Below are positions 11,546-22,350 of a DNA stretch of 64,000 nucleotides, in pieces. Under the pieces are notes generated by a model. It searched no databases. It was not told where the DNA came from and saw only the letters and a program-made list of their open reading frames with translations. This stretch comes from Macrophomina tecta (lineage: Eukaryota > Ascomycota > Dothideomycetes > Botryosphaeriales > Botryosphaeriaceae): assembly GCA_024180945.1 (NCBI GenBank), contig JAKSGN010000010.1:124001-188000 (forward strand). The letters run 5' to 3'. Position 1 is the stretch's first letter. Each line of letters opens with the position of its first letter. The position numbers and the translations under genes are program-made.

Positions 11546-11706
11546 CTCGATGGCGCTTTTGATGAGCGGTGCAATGGCGTGGTAGCGGAAACTGCGTCTG
11601 TGGTCGCCTGCATCGTCAAGAAGCTGTTTTGATTAGTCATCACGGAGTGACAAAGGCGTAATTTCAGCCGGAGACAAGGGGGTGCCTTCTTGTAGATGAT
11701 GACGGG

Positions 11707-12881
11707 GTGCAACGCCGCTCTGGATCGCCTCCATTGCATCCAGCTCCCCCACCTCTACGCCTTACTATCACCACGCTTGTCCGCGGCGCTCTCAGCCGTC
11801 TGAGAGCCGAAGGATCCAGGACCTCAGCACGCGACGTGGCAGAGCTCTCGCCCCAGCTCCGCCGCACCTTTCTCACCACCAGTACCAATGCCCCGATCAC
11901 CGCGCCATTGACCGTCGCGTCATTCCAGCGCATCCGCGGCTACGCGACCGCGCGGACGACCAGGTCTAAGGCGTTGTCGACCGCGAAGAAGACGACGGCG
12001 CGCAAGGCCACCACCACGAAGACCGCCACTGCGCCAAAGGAGAAGGCGGCGCCCAAGCCTAAGGAGCTGACAGACCTGCAGAAGGAGCGCCTCGAGAAGC
12101 GCAAGGAGCACGCCGCCCAGTTGAAGGCCAAGCAGGCTCTCATTGACCTGAAGGAGAAGGCGCTCAACGAGCCCAAGCTGCAGCTCGCGACCGTGTTCAG
12201 CATTATGCTGGCCGAGGCCGCGAAGAAGGAGTTCGAGGGCAAGAAGGGCGTACAGCCGAATCTAGGAACGATTGCGAAGGTTGTTTCGCAGCGGTACAAG
12301 AATCTCAGCGCTTCGGAGCACAAGGTACGCATCTCTCATTCTTGGATTTCGGTCGGATGGGAGAACTGACCCGGCCACCTTCAGCACTACAACCGCCTCG
12401 CCAACGAGGCTAAAGCGGCCAACGAGCAGACCTACAAAAAGTGGGTGAAGTCGTACTCGCCGGCCGAGATCAAGGCCGCTAACAACGCGCGCTGGCTGCT
12501 CAGGACGAAGATGCCCGGGTACAATAAACCGCAGATCCAGGACGAACGCCTCGTCAAGCAACCCGCAACGTCGTACATCCTCTTCTATAAGGATCGCTAC
12601 GCTAGCGGTGCCTACGACGACGTCTCGTTTAATGAGCTGGGCAAGCTGGCTAGCCAGGAGTGGAAGGCGCTTAATCACTCGGAGAAGGTGCGTTTCTTAT
12701 CATCACGGCTAAATCTTCTTGTGATTTTTACTGTGGACTTAGTTGACCATTTTTCACTCCTTTTTATTTTTTTCAGAAATACAACGATGCTGCCGAAGCC
12801 GACAAGCAGCGCTACGTGCGCGAGTACCAGAGCGTGTACGGCGAAAAGCCCGGCTACTTGCAGCAAGGGGCCAGCGCATAA
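11707..12881 (+). CDS. Mitochondrial HMG-box protein (two boxes)
   Basis: Three exons: up to 12324, 12385-12687 and 12777-12881, with introns of 60 and 89 nt. The N-terminus is rich in Arg/Ser/Thr with few acids (TLVRGALSRLRAEG, LRRTFLTTS), as in a mitochondrial presequence. A Lys/Ala-rich linker follows, then HMG box A (FSIMLAEAAKKEF ... QRYKNLSASEHKHYNRLA) and HMG box B (TSYILFYKDRYASG ... LASQEWKALNHSEKKYND). It probably packages mitochondrial DNA, like yeast Abf2 and its filamentous relatives. Oddity: no in-frame ATG lies upstream of box A. The open frame starts after a stop at 11659, where the LINE 5' end abuts, so the start codon or first exon may have been lost or displaced; 11707 is a GTG used only as a left limit. 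Confidence 0.8.
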
Positions 12882-12899
12882 ATGCTGCGTCATTTTAGC

Positions 12900-14640
12900 T
12901 TCAGCAAAACCCTACATTCACGCTGATTGAGCCAGCAGTGTCCTCCTGTCCGCATTTGGGCAAGACTGGCTTGGCTGCATGTGAGTTTGTCGTACAGATT
13001 CCACACTGTAGGGCCCTGGAGTGGCGGTGTCGAATATGCGGAGGAAGGCACCCTTTTCTAATGTCTGCCATTCTACAGCCCATCGTTTCAGTATTTCTTT
13101 GTGGCATGCTTGTGTTCGAAGTGGCGCAAGCGGCAAAAATTCGTGTTCTCGCAGCTCTGACGTGGCTGATCCAGCTAGTTTGTCCGCTTCTTCATTTCCA
13201 TTGATTCCGGCGTGGCTTGGGATCCATCGCAGCGCAAAGCTGATATGTAGGCTCTCCTGTAGCGAGGCAACTGTCGCCAAGATTTGTCGTACTATTGCTT
13301 GTCCCGATCTTCGACTACGCAGATTGGCGAGAGAGTGGAAAGCGGCTTTGGCGTCGCTGTAGATCGTGTATGTTGCTTGCTTGGTGCGCTGTTCGCTCAG
13401 ATGCTTGTCGACGGCAAGTTGAATCCCCATCAGTGGCAATTAGCTCGGTGGAGAGCACAGTGTAGAACTTTGCAGATCCAATGCCTTTCGAGGTGCATTA
13501 GTCCGCTCTTCCTTGTCCACCCAGCATGACTGCTGCAGCTCCCAGGCCATCATTCACCTTGGATGCGTCTGTAAAGACAGCTGATGTGGGGTCCTTCTCT
13601 GTACCTTCCCATTCTGCCTCGCTTAATCCTCCTACCTCAACTCGCCGCAGTGGCCACTCATCCCATGATGGAGCGGATACGTATCGATGGTCTCGACTTG
13701 GTAGAGCATGTCATTTTCTGGTATTCCAGAGTTGTTTGCAAGGGGCTGAGCAGCACACGCGTCTGATTGATGTAACGGATGTTGCGTTCGATGAGGTTCC
13801 TGGCATGATGCGGCAGCGGAAGGCTTTGTAGGCCAGCGATGACTCTTGATGCTTTGATTTGGAGGCCGGGCTCTGTCGGTATCAGGTAGTTCTCGACGTC
13901 TAGGGTCTCCGTAGCGACCATATTAAAGGCAGATATTGTCTTGATCGTCGCGAGCCGTTGGACTTTCGACAGCACTAAGACCTGCCACTTGCATCTGTTT
14001 GGGCTGTGCCATACTGTCGACGCGTAGTCCATCTGCGGGACTGCGCAGGCCCGGTATGGTTGCCGCATCTGCTTGGGTCTCAGGTGTTGCAGCTTCCGAT
14101 GACCAGGCATTTTTTTGTTGCCCTCTTGAGGGTATTCTACACCTGGGCTCTCCAGCGTAGTTCCTGGTCGAATATTACTCCTAGGAGGTTAACCGAGGCC
14201 TATGGCTCGATAAAGTGGTTCTGCATGGTCACTAGTGTCTTGCATTGCTGGTTCTTGTCCCTGGTGAAGCGAATAAGCTCTGCTTTGTCCGCTTCGAACA
14301 CCGACCCCGTCTCCTGTGCCCAGCGCTACATCTTGGGGAGATCGTCTCTCTGAAAGTCTCTGTTGTTCTTTGTGCCAAAAAGCCGGTGCGCCAGCGAACG
14401 TAGTCATCGATGTAGGCCGAAGCCCCTTCGGTAAAAGTCAATGGTTGGTCTACCAGGTCTGCGTTGAAGAAGGCGAAAAGGATCGGCGATGGTGGAGAGC
14501 CTTGAGGGAGGCCTGGGTGCGGCAGGTGGGCCTCTGGTTTTGCGTATCCACTGAACTGGACTGAGAGCCGTTGAATGAATGTCTTTATATACATTTGATT
14601 GTAGCATAACCGAGGAAGTAGTAGATCCGAGGAAAGCAGA
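12900..14640 (-). pseudogene. LINE RT-RNase H fragment
   Basis: Truncated LINE on the minus strand, distinct from the 4.8-11.7 kb copy. Reverse transcriptase motifs lie at about 14520-14390: GLPQGSPPSPILFAFFNADL, then the catalytic box read as AYIDDYVR. The connection region is at 14110-13660 (PQMDYASTVWHSP). RNase H is at 13440-13030, with IYSDAKAAFHSL and IPSHAGINGNEEADKLAG. It stops at 12900 without a recognisable 3' UTR and has frameshifts near 14380 and 13650. It begins only about 20 nt after the stop codon of the HMG-box gene. Confidence 0.8.
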
Positions 14641-14791
14641 ATATGGAGGTATCGGGGGAACCGAGGAAGGAACCAATGTGGTGCCTAAGGAAACAATAAC
14701 AGAGCGGATAGTAAGCGTAGTAGTTGACAGTAACTAAGGCGCTGTGTGGTTGGGGCTATGTTGATGATCTGTAGGACTTTCAGACTGTACA

Positions 14792-16342
14792 CTAGTCAAA
14801 TGCCGACCTGTCGGCCATGGCCTTGGCCTTTGACACGCTGGGCTTTTTTGAAGCAGCAGCGGTTGCCTCTTCGGCTGCCTTCTCAGCAGGCTTTTTCTCC
14901 ACCTTGCTCGCCTGGCTCGCCGCTTCAGTGGTCTCCATTGCAGGCTTCTCGTCTTTGGCATCCTCCATGACGACGTCACCTGATTCAGCAGCCTTGGGTT
15001 TTCTCGGTCGTGGTCTCGACCGGGGCCTCTGCATCCGTCATCTCAACGTCCTTGGGAGCCTTCTCAGTCTTGGGCTCTTCGGTAGCAGCCTTATCAGACT
15101 TGGCCTCCGCGGTATCCTTCCTCACCTCGACACTGTTGCCTTTCGCGTCTCCGCTCATGCTCTTACCCCAGGCGTTGAGCAGGTCGACGGAGCGCTTCTT
15201 GAAGTTGTAGACCTCTTCCTTGGGGATCGAGTCGAGCTTGATGATGACCTTCAGAACCTTGTTGATCTTCGTGTCCTTAATTACCTTATCCTCAAGATCC
15301 TGGTGAGACTCAAGCTGAGTGAAGTACTCCGCCATCTGCTGCATCTCTTCCACTTTAGGGGCCTGATCACGCGTCAGAAAACCCTTCTGGAGACGGTGAC
15401 GGAGACGGAGAACTAAATCATGTCAGCCTCCACTGCGTCGTACGGGAAACTCAAAATAACTTACTGGCTTTGGAGCGCTTCTCGAACTTCTGCTCTGGAG
15501 TGAGCTCCTCCTTAACGATTTTGGGGGTGTCCGAATCGCTCTCAGCCTTCTTGGAGCTCTTCGCCTTCGAAGCTGAAGTCCTCTGCGTCTTAGTGGCCGA
15601 AGCCTTAAGGGCAATCTTTGTGCCGTTCAGTCCTTGGGATTTTTCGCGGGGTTGTGGGACTCTTAGTCAAATGCTTGTGAAATACTGGAACACCACTCAC
15701 CTCACTCCTGGCGCTAATCTTCTCTACCAAAGAGCGCATATAGCAGCCTCCGTAGGGTTCGGATACGCAAATGGCCTGCAGTGGGTTCAAGTGAAGGACC
15801 CAGTCAATGCACACTTGTTTCCTCTCATCTGGAAGCATGAGGCGCGCCAGGGCGGACACAGGGGCGACACCGGCATGACTTGATAGTAGGAACTTGTGTT
15901 CAGGATTGACTTTCTTCGCGAGAATCTCTTTCCTCTTCCCCGTATTCTTCGTTTCGAAAAGCCAGACGACTAAAACGTCCGACTCACCGCATTCGGCGAT
16001 TATCGCCGGCTCTAGCCGCGTCCGTGACGGTCCATCCTCCACGTGGATGAAGACCATGTCGCCAACATGATATTGCTTTCCTTCGTATGTAACGTGTTCC
16101 GAGGAGAGACACTTAGCGTGCGAACTTCCTTTGCGAATGAAGGTGAATCGCTTAGAGAAAGCGCCGTTGCGAAGTGTGATACACGGTTCTTAGGAGGGCA
16201 AAGTCAGTCAATACTTTAAGAAGCAAGAAATAGAATGCAGCGTACTGATCATACCATCTCGCTTCTCCCCGTGGTGGCTATTCTTTCTGCGTTTCGCAGA
16301 GGCAGGCTTGGTGAGACTAGTGGCGCCCCTCTTGGGAGGCAT
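14792..16342 (-). CDS. BAH-domain protein with TFIIS-N/LW-like domain
   Basis: Multi-exon gene. Exon 1 is 16342-16255 (MPPKRGATSL, a basic stretch). An intron covers 16254-16189. Exon 2 (16188 to about 15701) holds a BAH-like domain: YEGKQYHVGDMVFI, DVLVVWLFETKNTG, HKFLLSSHAGVAPVSAL. After an intron near 15700-15650 comes a Lys/Ser-rich exon (ALKASATKTQ; ELTPEQKFEKR), then an intron near 15465-15415. The last exon has a helical bundle (EDKVIKDTKINKVLKVII ... EEVYNFKKRSVDLLNAWGKS) resembling TFIIS-N/LW domains of elongation and chromatin factors. The tail is acidic and Lys/Ala-rich. The frame ends at 14985, but an adjacent frame continues the same composition to 14792, implying a one-base indel near 15000. 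A nuclear chromatin or elongation role is inferred. Confidence 0.68.
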
Positions 16343-16584
16343 GATCGAAGAGTGGAAGCGTAGGGTGTCAAGTTGAACTGTGGGCTTCGGAGCATCGACG
16401 GAGACGTGCTTGCGCTGGAAAAGAGTGTTGTGGCGCTGAGTGCACGTCAAAGCGCAGCGGGGAGAAGACCTCTCTAGATCAGAGAGCTTGGATGATGATC
16501 AAGGAGGGCGTGCTTTGCAGGAGCGGCGCTGGTAAAGGTGGAACTGGTTGGTGAGGCACGCCGTCCGCGAGAAAAGTGAAAATA

Positions 16585-16660
16585 TGATGATGAATAATAA
16601 TTCATGGGCCGGCCCAGCCACCGAAGACGGCCATGTCTCCGGCCTTGGCTCAGGGGATCA
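16585..16660 (-). repeat. LINE 3'-end relic
   Basis: A short stretch (ATGATGAATAATAATTCAT, then GGGCCGGCCCAGCC) resembles the 3' region of the (CAT)n LINE at 4830-4890 and 53910-53970. It has no coding part. Confidence 0.5.
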
Positions 16661-16683
16661 GACCATGCATTAAAAGCCCACCT

Positions 16684-16808
16684 GTTCCACCCCAACAGTG
16701 ACCAGGGTCATTTGGCTAGCCAACGAATAGCGTTTGGCTAGCCAAATCGGTGAGTCTACAAACCAGACCCCCTTGTTGTCTCAAACGCTATTCGTTGGCT
16801 AGCCAAAT
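16684..16808. repeat. GINGER-like TIR, left
   Basis: Inverted match over about 125 nt to 20771-20895. It carries the internal palindromes TTTGGCTAGCCAAA and CTATTCGTTGGCTAGCCAA. Confidence 0.92.
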
Positions 16809-17143
16809 GAGGCCTTAGTGCTGAGTTTTCGGTATTAGGGGGGTATCGGCGAGGGGGTCCATACGTGATCCCCAGTCGCCCACGCTTATTTCTGCTTGAA
16901 AATTTAGGGGACCACCACATATCCCGCCCATGCCGAGTCTGCTTAGTAAGGCTGGTGATTGGCATTCTTGTTTGGATTCATATAATATTACCTAATCCGA
17001 ACCCACGACCTTTCTTGTTGGCTTCACAGCTCGCCCTGCACGAGTTCTGCTGGCTTCGCTATCATTGCTGCTGCCGCTGGCAGCTCCCTGCGCGGAAGAC
17101 TCCCCTTGCTCGGGCTCATAAGAGTTGCTGCATGGCACTTGTC

Positions 17144-17370
17144 AGACTATTTTGCCTTACAGTCTCAGATCAGCTTCTACTCTTTGCCACCTCCTCACTA
17201 CTCCTCATCTTCACAAGCTTCCGATAGCAATATCGGCTTCTACTCTCCTCGGTTATACAAACACTCATTTATGTATATAAGCAAGCCTACCTTCCTCCCT
17301 CTCAGGAGACAGGCAGAATCTACTCTTTTCTGACCTCACTACTCTTCACTCACCAAAATTCAACAGCACT
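17144..17370. repeat. Inner inverted repeat, left arm
   Basis: About 220 nt, inverted and roughly nine-tenths identical by eye to 20228-20442. It contains a TATATAAG box at 17274-17281 pointing into the element, antisense to the integrase, and overlaps the last codons of the integrase gene (LLNFGE). Confidence 0.88.
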
Positions 17371-20097
17371 CCATTGTGACAACGTCTCGTACACTTTGCC
17401 AGACTCTTCCTGCACGCGCAGCGGTTGTTATGACAGTTCTTTTTGCAGCTGCAGTAAGGGTTCACGACGCCCATAGCGAGAGCATTGCGGTAGCAGGCCG
17501 CCTTAATGCTAATAGAGGTTCTTGCCTGTAGTTCGTTGAGGTCTGCCGGCCGCATCGACTCGTGCAACAGCTCAAGCTCATGCTGGGCGAAGGAGCGATC
17601 AACAATGCCAAAGGACGTCTGCAAGATATAAATCTTATAGTCCTGAGGTCGCTGAATCACCTCATGAACGACGCCAACAAGTACTGCTGTCTTGCTGTTC
17701 TCACGATAGTTGGGCGGGATTTGCGCAGAGACGACGTCGCCTACCTTAAACTGAAGAGACGTAAGATTGGCATTGAACCTTACTGCCATGCGTTCCCGCG
17801 CCTTTTGCCTGTTTCGGCGAATGACCTGGTCATGTTCTAGGCGGTCAAAGCCGAGGTGTGAGCGTCCTGCTGGGTTTTGGTGTTGATTCTGCGAAGTGTC
17901 GTTCTGTACGGGTCCCCCCGTGGCATCTCCGGTCATGACCCCGGCGAATGAGACCCTTTTCCGTTTCCTGGGTGCATTAGCGGTAGAATCGACGCTCAGG
18001 CCACTGCCTTCCCCAGCTGCGGACGCTTCTACTGAGCCAGCAGAAGCGCCAGCGATTGCGGGTTCGGTAGTAGCACCCAGGAGGCAAGAATTCGGTCCCA
18101 GGGGAACACCCTGGGGATTACCTTCCGCATTCTCCGGTGACTTAAGAGGCCTACCGTTTGGAAAGAGGTAGTTATACTTAGGAGGGACTTCCTTAACGCT
18201 CGAGCTGCTTTGCGGACGCTCGCCGATGCCTATCTCACCTTTAGATAACTGCTCGGAAGGTCCTAGGGGGTCCTCTTGCTGCTGGGCTACGCTGGCGCGG
18301 CCCGACGCGGGCTGGGAAGACGGTGGGGTAGCTGCACGTTGCTTGCCTTTTCTACTCGAAAGGTACTCGTCTAATATTGTATGAGAGGCGCCGCTAAGTG
18401 AAAACACGTCAAGGGTATCGTCGAATGACTCTTCGCGAGGTATAATAGGCGCCTAAACGTCGTTGCTATGGGGCGGTGGCACCTCCCACTTCTCGTACTA
18501 GTCCCGGGTTCTCTCTAGTAGCTCCTTAAGCTTAGTATTCTCTGGCGACGTTATAGATCGCTCTTTATCCTTCGCAGATGCCGCGGAGGATATGTTTGTA
18601 TGTAAATCACCGCCGTGGATAGCTGTAGTCTTATTCTGGCGGGCTAAGAGGCTATTCTGGGCAACTACTAAGTCCTTATCGACTAAAGACGGCTTGGGTC
18701 CCTTACTAGGTATAAGAGTTGGGTCGGCATTGATCTACCGAGGACCTTCTGCCTCGGCACGCTACCGCAAAGGCGCACGAGGCGTCTTGTTAGTCTATAT
18801 ACTACGTCCGAAGAGTGCGAAAAAGGGTGTATAACGGCGGACTCGCGAGGGGCGGTTGTTTATCGATATAGCGGCGTCCACACATGCATGAGTAAAGCCA
18901 GGGTGGCTATACTCGATCCTTGCGGCTTCAATAATTATCTTAAGTTGCCCATTAGCTTGCTCGACCTTGTCTTGAGACTGTGGATGGTGAGGCCGCGAGA
19001 CGTTAACCGTAATGCCGTAGTCCTTGAAGATTATTCGGATAATAGCTATAAATTCAGTGCCTGAAACGGGTTAGTATCAAGTCCTGAAAGGTATCCGCGG
19101 GTAGAGCGGAGAAACCCGCCTAGAATACTGCAAAAACTCGCCCTTTCCCCTAAGGTCTCACGCAACTCACCTCGATCCGTTTGAATAGACTTAGGAGGTC
19201 CAAAAACGACAATCCAACGCAGGACTCCGGTCGCCACCGTACGAGGGCTTTTGTCTAATAGTGGTACAAGCATGGAGTAGTCCGTGAAGTAGTCTCTCAT
19301 GTGTAGAACGTATCGATCGCCAGTGACGGGGTCAGGGCGGTTGTTGTAGTCCACAAGGTCCATCTGTACCTTTTCAAAGAGGTCGTTCACAACGATAGGA
19401 CGTACAGGTGCTCGGGCAATTTGTTGATGACGCCGACGGACGCAATTAGCGCAAAGCTTAAGCATCTCTTGTACGTCTTTGCGGGTAACGCCATAGTACT
19501 TTGACTGGACGTCTCGGAAGGTCGGCTCGATGCCTTGATCCTCGTCAGCTAGGGATAACTGGTAAGTTGAAGAGATGCCTGGAGAAGCCTGGCTAAAAAT
19601 GCGTGTATGTCTCCGGCTTTCTCACCGTCTCACTCACCTCCGTGTCCAACATCAAGATGAGACTGTTTGATAGCGTTGAAGACCTCATGCTTCCTAAGGA
19701 CCTTGCGCCAGGTGAAGTCTTTAATTGGACGACGATAGAGGCCCTTCTTGCCCCTCTCCTCCTGTGCGAAGAAGGCGTAGCTGCGTTGGATGACTCTCAT
19801 GTGGCTGCGCTGGCCCTCACTGCGCGTGACGCGGTTAGTACACCAGCCAACGACGTCGTCATAGTCTTCGTCTGTGAAGTGACGACGAGGCTCATCGCCG
19901 CGGACAAGGTAGATGTTGAAGGCAGCGCGGCTGGCGTCACTGAAGGAGTCCATCGCGCGCTGGGGGTTGACTCGGCGGTCCATATGAGCCTCGGTGGACG
20001 TCGAGGGGGCAGCGCCAGAAGCATAAGAGCTTCCAGAAGCGGTAGAAGATGTATGAGACGTGTTTGAAGGTGTAGCAGCACCGTTGGTAGTAGTCAT
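17346..20097 (-). pseudogene. GINGER/KRBA2-like integrase, copy 2
   Basis: Begins at ATG 20097 with a Ser/Thr-rich leader, then a KRBA2-like N-terminal region (RRPIKDFTWRKVL) and the His pair of an H2C2 finger (SHLDVGHG). Introns at 19637-19559 and 19170-19061 splice cleanly (branch TACTAAC in the second). The Cys pair is LCANCV; the catalytic triad is VQMDLVD, IQTDRGTEF and KVEQANGQ. A low-complexity linker contains five in-frame TAGs (18797-18795, 18764-18762, 18737-18735, 18500-18498, 18455-18453). A beta-rich domain (VGDVVSAQIPPNY) and a Cys-rich tail (CSCKKNCHNNRCACRKS, then CTRRCHNG) follow, as in KRBA2-type integrases. The catalytic core and tail look intact, so only the TAGs block it as read. 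Confidence 0.85.
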
Positions 20098-20192
20098 AAT
20101 GATAGGATGTTAGCTTTAGTCGTAGTTGAGTGTGCTTGAAGAATAGATGGAACGATCTAGTGATCCTCCTACTTCTTGCAATCCTTTCTCTG

Positions 20193-20200
20193 CTTATATA
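20193..20200 (-). promoter_or_regulatory. Candidate TATA box of the integrase gene
   Basis: TATATAAG on the minus strand, about 100 nt upstream of the integrase ATG at 20097 and outside the inner inverted repeat. Position and sequence fit a core promoter; no other support. Confidence 0.4.
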
Positions 20201-20227
20201 CCCGCAAAACACGATCACTTAGTGTTG

Positions 20228-20442
20228 GATTTTGGTGAAGAGTAGTGATGTCAGAAAAGAGAGTAGATTCTGCCTGTCTTTTGAGAGGGAGGTAGGTAGG
20301 CTTTGCTTATATACATAAATGAGTGCTTGAATAACCAAGGAGAGTAGAAGCCGATATTGCTATCGGAAGCTTGTGAAGATGAGGAGTAGTGAGGAGGTGG
20401 CAAAGAGTAGAAGCTGATCTGAGGCAGTAAGGCAAAATAGTC
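20228..20442. repeat. Inner inverted repeat, right arm
   Basis: Inverted partner of 17144-17370, lying upstream of the integrase start. It contains a minus-strand TATATAAG box at 20306-20313. Confidence 0.88.
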
Positions 20443-20770
20443 CGACACTTAGCGGTACTTACGACCCCCGGCGATTCTAACGTCGCTTCTCGCGGCCGCT
20501 TGCCTGCGTCAATCGCTGAAACCACCCCTACCCTCCGCTCCTCCGCCCCAATGAGACACCACGGCCTCTCAATAGCCTTTGAATGATGTTATTAACGTCC
20601 AAGGCGCCTCCGGTGGTGTCGAATGATGAAAGGGGAGCTTTATATGAGCTATATATTAGGTAGAAAGTATGATCTTGAGCGTCTTAAGGCCTAAGGCGGC
20701 GATCGTTCGCAAATTTGCAACACCACCCCTTGTTACGCCCCACCTCTTGGCAGCACCCCTCATTACTCTC

Positions 20771-20895
20771 AATTGGCTAGCCAACGAATAGCGTTTGAGA
20801 CACCAAGGGGGTCTGGTTTGTAGACTCACCGATTTGGCTAGCCAAACGCTATTCGTTGGCTAGCCAAATGACCCTGGTCACTGTTGGGGTGGAAC
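20771..20895. repeat. GINGER-like TIR, right
   Basis: Inverted match over about 125 nt to 16684-16808. Confidence 0.92.
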
Positions 20896-22344
20896 GGGGG
20901 TTCAGTGGTTCTAGCTACCTGATTGGCTCGGTAGTTATAACGCCGACCTTGGCACGCAGGAACCAAACCTCTGAGAGACCTCCACCAAACGAGCAGTCAA
21001 CGGCCAGACGAGCACATAGGCTCATTCAGCTGGCCAAGGACCATTCTCTTGAAGACAACCTCGATACATGAATTGTACATACGAAAAACAATAATTCTGC
21101 ATACTCTGGCTGCGTGTTCTGGCTTCGTTGTTGTGTAATTAAATTACAAAGAGCTGATGAGGTGTTGTCGGAGCTCGCCGACGCACAGGCCACCGGCTCA
21201 ATCAATTCGTGCAATAGGCGTAGTAGCCCATGCGCGAGGCATCCTTTGAGAAATTACACGCCGAGTGGACGGTGATACTGTTGATCCTTGCCGCTGCAGT
21301 CCCGCCGAAATATTGGAGCTGATTGACAATATCGATTGAATATGCAGCCATGTCCACGTGAACTAGACTTATCTCCGCTGTCCAGCCCTGCCTGCTTGCG
21401 TTTCCTTCCGTCCCTACATGGCCTTGTTTCGGAGCGATTCCATATATGCTCTGCATAGAAAACACGCTTGGTCTGTCCTGCACACGGACCCCTCTCCTTT
21501 ATTGAAAGCAATACATTCGTCCGTAATACGGCCATCAAGTTCGTGGAACCGTTTCTGTTCATACCGGAATGCTAGTCGAGTGAAATGGGAGAGCGACGGT
21601 TCTGAGATGGGATCACGTGTGAGGTGTTTCTTGACGAGAATATCCCATAGGCAGCCAGAGAGGTCCTTGCTTTGTTGCTTTGAGATCTCCCTCAAGATGG
21701 CGCTACTGATTTCCTTATTGGGGTTAGCTTATATTGTGCATCAAGTAAAGCTACATACAAGCAACTTGTGGATCATGTCCATAGTTGATTTGCCCTCGTT
21801 TGGGGCAGTGAGGTTGAGGTTGCAGCATGCCTCAAGAGCAGCATGTTCCTACTATGCTTAGTTTCTACACCTCTTGAGGGAGAATAGCCTTACGATTAGC
21901 TTTTCCGGCTCTGAATCGGGCATCGTCTCAAACGAACGTTGTAGAGCGGTAATGTAAGGATATAACGGGACCTTCCTGAGCAGTCCTGTGCAGATCGATT
22001 TCTGAGAAGGAAATAAATGAGTTGGGAGACATGCGCGGGGGCAGGGTGGTCATCAACCAATCAATCAAAGTATGGGCCGATTTATCCATCAATCAGAGCC
22101 TGGTCCGAGAGATCCGATTCTTAACACTCCCGCGAGATTAGGTGCGAAAAAGCGGGACTATCAAAACCTAGAATACCGCCACGACAACGTTGGGAGCAAA
22201 AGAAAGCCCACAGCGAGGAGAGCAACTTAGCTCAGCCTTAGGGCGTGCATAGCCCTGACGAGGCTGCGAAAGCCGCTGCTACCATCTCACCGTTCTCTCC
22301 ACAAGATTTTCACCTCACGGGCCCGTGCGGCTCTGCAGTCCGTG
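20896..22344. other. Relic-rich intergenic stretch
   Basis: No intact gene. It contains the Helitron scrap listed separately. A CAGGGTGGTCATCAACC-type sequence at about 22045 resembles hAT element ends in this window but has no visible partner. Confidence 0.4.
21205..21310 (-). pseudogene. Helitron helicase scrap
   Basis: The minus strand encodes GTAAARINSITVHSACNFSK then DASRMGYYA, nearly identical to the helicase segment just after Walker A in the Helitron at 57.6-57.75 kb. Only about 30 codons are recognisable. Confidence 0.7.
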
Positions 22345-22350
22345 CAGCGT

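Larger units (their letters stand above)
4757..11660 (-). mobile_element. Tad1-like LINE (nearly full length), interrupted by Tc1
   Basis: Non-LTR retrotransposon on the minus strand. Reading 5' to 3' (high to low coordinates) it has ORF1 with zinc knuckles (about 11545-10314), ORF2 with endonuclease, reverse transcriptase, RNase H and a C-terminal CCHC-like zinc motif (10197-5045), and a 3' UTR with a (CAT)n run at 4815-4834. Its end is marked by a motif reading gtgttacgg at 4757. The same 3' end recurs at 53833 and 55806. A Tc1/mariner element sits inside at 5404-6715. The 5' end abuts the HMG-box gene and is placed only roughly. Several frameshifts mean it is not competent as read. Confidence 0.85.
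16684..20895 (-). mobile_element. GINGER-like integrase DNA transposon
   Basis: A 4212-bp element bounded by about 125-bp terminal inverted repeats (16684-16808 and 20771-20895), differing at very few positions and beginning GTTCCACCCCAACAGTGACC. Each TIR contains copies of the palindrome TTTGGCTAGCCAAA. A second, inner inverted repeat of about 220 bp lies at 17144-17370 and 20228-20442. Between them is one integrase gene, and no LTR, RT or protease is present, so it is a DNA transposon with a retroviral-type integrase rather than an LTR element. The flanking bases (left CACCT, right GGGGG) show no duplication, so the insertion site may have been rearranged or mutated. Confidence 0.85.

Noticed and set aside
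17346..20097. Ty3/Gypsy polyprotein remnant
   Set aside because: No protease, RT or RNase H, complete N- and C-terminal non-retroviral domains, and long TIRs in place of LTRs.
16679..20900. Five-base duplication for the large GINGER-like element
   Set aside because: Flanks CACCT and GGGGG do not match; the 5-bp claim rests on the MITE at 51262 only.
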